From Ditylenchus dipsaci (lineage: Eukaryota > Nematoda > Chromadorea > Rhabditida > Anguinidae), in NCBI GenBank assembly GCA_004194705.1, contig SADC01000382.1:29367-93366 (forward strand): DNA of 64,000 nucleotides, given 5' to 3'. Below are positions 62,771-64,000 of this stretch, one piece after another (the stretch's first letter is position 1; each line of letters starts with the position of its first letter). The position numbers and the translations under genes are program-made. The notes under the pieces are model-generated. The model saw only the letters and a program-made list of their open reading frames with translations. It searched no databases and was not told the DNA's origin.

Positions 62771-63019
62771 TAGTTCCGACACTAGATTCATGTTCAGCGT
62801 GGTCGATTTGATTTACAATTGATTCTAAAATTTAAGAGTGAGTGAAATTTCTAATTCCGCTCAAGACAAAATATTATTTATTATTATTATTATTATTTTT
62901 TAATTTGAATCTTTATTGTCTTGAGAGTAATTCAAAATTGCACACTCACTCTCATATTGTTAAGACCAGTTGCATAAGCAAATCAACCACGCTGCGCATC
63001 AATATGGTGTCAGAACTAT
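62771..63019. repeat. Nested palindrome with TAGTTCCGACAC ends and a TTA microsatellite
   Basis: TAGTTCCGACACTAGATTCA faces GTGTCAGAACTA. Inner GTGGTCGATTTGATTTAC and TCAAGACAAAA arms are inverted. The loop holds (TTA)n at 62877-62896. Confidence 0.8.
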
Positions 63020-63107
63020 AGGTTTGCATTAGTAGAAAAAAAGTTATGGGAAGTTCGTGTTGCAACTTATATATTGATTTGGACATTTGTCACGTTTTTA
63101 CCTAGTT

Positions 63108-63234
63108 GGATGCCGCCCGCCGGCCGCGCGGCGGCTGAAATGAGGTCGGCGGCGGCGGTGGCGGCGGTGGGGTGCGGCGGAGTAATTAGGCTGCGGCGGG
63201 CGGTGGCGGCGATGTGGCGGCGGCGGTGGCGGCA
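63108..63234. repeat. GC-rich GGCGGCGGTGGCGG patch
   Basis: A short island of GGC/GGT triplets with CCGGCCGCGCGG at its left, within the loop of the large inverted repeat. It is related in composition to 63396-63612. Confidence 0.75.
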
Positions 63235-63395
63235 CCACCATTACAAAGTACCAAAACAATGCTTGTTTTATATGGTCATCTTACGAAAATATGATAATGA
63301 CATAATTTAGAATTTTACTGTTCTCTTGCAAAAATTTTATTCTATGACAAACATAAATTAAACAGAAAATTTTTTTGACAGTGAAGCGTTAGCTG

Positions 63396-63612
63396 GCGCG
63401 GCGGTGGCGGCGATGGCAGCGCCGGCGCGGCGGCGAATAAAAAGTGCCGCCGGCGGTGGCGGCGGCGGTGGTGGCAAAGCAGCGGCGCGGTGGCGGCGGT
63501 GGCGGCGGTGGCGGCGGTGGCGGCGGTGGCGGCGGTGGCGGCGGTGGCGGCGGTGGCGGCGGTGGCGGCGGTGGGCGCGGTGGCGGCGGTGGCGGCGGTG
63601 GCGGCGGTGTTT
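63396..63612. repeat. GGCGGT hexanucleotide array
   Basis: GGCGGTGGCGGC repeats, nearly pure from 63486 to 63608. Frames through it (poly-Gly, poly-Arg-Trp, Ala-Thr) are by-products and not considered coding. Confidence 0.9.
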
Positions 63613-64000
63613 TTCAGAGGCGTCCAACTATGGTTTTTACGATAAACTATCAATGCATTCAGTGCCAAAATGATTATCAGATTCTGTTTATTCTTTTCTT
63701 CTTGATCATTAAGTTGTATGTCGTCTCTTACACAAGGTTATGGCTTGTAGAATGCCATGGTAGAACATTTGGAAAATCCCTAGTTCGACAAACAGATGTG
63801 ATTTATCTTAACTTTTTAAAACAAAAAAGTCTATTTTCGGTACTATTAGAAAGCTAAACTATTGGCGGTCAATTTTGTGCATTATAAGCAATGGTGTAGT
63901 ACAATCATCAACACATTGATTCAAAAATTGCAGTTATCCAGTTGTATTTTGACCATGCACAATTTGTTAGCTACCGAGCCCTTTTTCACCTACTTGGACC

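Larger units (their letters stand above)
62437..64000. repeat. Large inverted repeat running off the window
   Basis: The left arm (about 62437-62760) and right arm (about 63660-64000) are diverged inverted copies: CAAGTAGGTGAAAAGGGC, ACAAATTGTGCATGGTCAAA-type and GGCATTCCACAAGCCATAAC words recur inverted. The element continues past the end of the window. Confidence 0.8.

Noticed and set aside
63342..63857. Long open frames through 63.4-63.86 kb giving poly-Gly, poly-Arg/Trp or Ala-Thr proteins
   Set aside because: All come from the GGCGGT array read in different frames and strands. No splice or domain support.

Overview
The window reads as nuclear DNA of a metazoan, most likely an invertebrate. 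It is AT-rich, no intact reading frame exceeds about 175 codons, and the protein-like segments are short and joined by GT-AG introns. Some introns are only 45-48 nt, others are several kb. There is no operon structure, and I see no rRNA and no convincing functional tRNA. I cannot name the phylum from sequence alone.

Minus strand, about 26.2 to 5.2 kb: one multi-exon gene for a C2H2-type zinc-finger transcription factor. In transcript order it has acidic and Ser/Asn-rich N-terminal exons (26.1, 25.1-25.4 kb), a Gln/Pro-rich exon that starts finger 1 (24.9 kb), fingers 1-2 (24.0, 23.8 kb) and a basic/low-complexity exon (19.6 kb). Then come an Asn/Ser-rich exon (16.2 kb), fingers 3-5 (16.0-15.7 kb), a long acidic/Ser-rich exon with DSG and LKSE/IKSE motifs (14.3-15.2 kb), a further exon (13.3 kb) and a terminal acidic exon (5.2 kb). 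Splice sites and phases mostly agree, but the frame breaks about half a dozen times, nearly always where one extra base in a homopolymer would restore it. That looks more like consensus indel errors than gene decay. The 5' end was not found.

Plus strand, about 56.6 to 59.6 kb: pieces of a class A-like seven-transmembrane receptor, collinear as TM1-2, TM3-4, TM5 and TM6, with one clear 45-nt intron. No exon for TM7 was confirmed.

The rest is dominated by short, non-autonomous inverted-repeat DNA elements, often nested. They include: Tigger/pogo-like elements (CAGTCGA..CTCGATTTAACG termini, TA duplications); a CCGTATTTTCTCTAATAG family; hAT-like elements with 8-bp duplications, several filled with a private short word; a GCGCTACTCGGTTATAC family bordered by poly-C/poly-G tracts; a roughly 260-bp hairpin family with a GC-rich centre; fold-back elements whose arms are tandem arrays; and fold-backs containing tRNA-like segments. 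No transposase gene was recognised. Between about 26 and 56 kb, unique-looking islands alternate with repeats. They could be regulatory DNA or unrecognised exons.

The far right holds a large inverted repeat with a GGCGGT array in its loop, running off the window end.
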